Assembly (NCBI GenBank): GCA_030598355.1
Contig: JAUVQD010000001.1
Coordinates: 1-22,752 of the forward strand
From: Actinomycetes bacterium
GTDB lineage: Bacteria > Actinomycetota > Aquicultoria > CAJVYJ01 > JAUVQD01
DNA length: 22,752 nt
Direction of reading: 5' to 3'
In this document: piece by piece, positions 22,658 to 22,752 of the stretch
How positions within the stretch are numbered: position 1 is the stretch's first letter
How the letters are laid out: each line of letters opens with the position of its first letter
Made by a program: the position numbers and the translations under genes
The notes under the pieces: generated by a model
The model's input: the letters and a program-made list of their open reading frames with translations, nothing else
What the model was told of the DNA's origin: nothing
The model's database searches: none

Positions 22658-22752
22658 TTGTCCACCATCGTTGAAGAAGACATACAACATGTACGTCAAC
22701 AAACCAATATTGTTGACATCATTGGCGAGCACGTCACACTTAAAAAAAGCGG
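22658..22752 (+). CDS. dnaG: DnaG primase, N-terminal fragment (3'-partial)
   Basis: The last 95 bases encode 31 residues starting MSTIVEEDIQHVRQQTNIVDIIGEHV and then TLKKS. The pattern (EEDI, VRQQTNIVDIIGEHV, LKK) is the start of the DnaG zinc-binding domain, ahead of the CHC2 cysteines that must lie beyond the window. DnaG makes RNA primers for replication. The start is TTG 22658 with AGGAG at 22648-22652 and 5-base spacing. In many Gram-positive genomes rpoD follows dnaG. Confidence 0.9.
   Translation, partial: MSTIVEEDIQHVRQQTNIVDIIGEHVTLKKS

Overview
This window looks like a compact stretch of an anaerobic, cobalamin-making bacterial chromosome, with a GC content in the mid-40s percent by eye. 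I see no insertion sequence, prophage, CRISPR array, tRNA or rRNA. The best guess is a deep-branching, moderate-GC anaerobic Actinomycetota (Coriobacteriia- or Aquicultoria-like); an anaerobic Bacillota or Chloroflexota is possible. The guess rests on the comEA-comEC-holA-rpsT order, a ComEC with the SGxN motif version familiar from actinobacteria, an IscU-MnmA fusion, heavy use of TTG starts, several start codons sitting just after a -10 box with no ribosome binding site, and anaerobic genes (fdhD with mobA, cobT/cobS/cobC). This is inference, not proof.

Region 1 (1-5989, + strand, apparently one transcription direction): the end of a cobalamin lower-ligand module (cobT broken by a one-base deletion, cobS, and cobC fused to a GNAT acetyltransferase). 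It is followed by a short degenerate prenyltransferase-like subunit overlapping a trans-polyprenyl diphosphate synthase, then a nucleoside-deaminase-like amidohydrolase lacking a key Glu, and an RseC-like membrane protein. Region 2 (6073-7730): a highly charged one-helix membrane protein with its own promoter, a terminator hairpin, and a zinc-site methyltransferase of the MetE/UroD superfamily. Region 3 (7753-11739): comEA, comEC and holA, facing rpsT.

Region 4 (11861-16364): murJ, a stand-alone NIL-domain protein, then two divergent tRNA-thiolation-type PP-loop enzymes, one carrying an IscU-like scaffold domain at its N-terminus. Both PP-loop enzymes carry CxxC motifs that suggest Fe-S-dependent sulfur insertion. 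Region 5 (16411-20751): mtnP (methylthioadenosine phosphorylase) converging on a PfkB kinase, then a site-2-protease-like M50 peptidase with CBS domains, mobA and fdhD. Region 6 (20771-22752): a palindrome-rich promoter, a DivIC/FtsB-type septum protein converging on htrA, and the first 31 codons of dnaG at the right edge.

The genes link around C1/sulfur metabolism (cobalamin assembly, MetE-like protein, methylthioadenosine salvage, tRNA thiolation) and anaerobic respiration (prenyl chain synthesis, molybdenum cofactor and formate dehydrogenase maturation). Nothing here is certain to be a new system. The most unusual items are the IscU-MnmA fusion beside a second CxxC PP-loop enzyme, the CobC-GNAT fusion, the split prenyl synthase, and the amidohydrolase with an altered active site.
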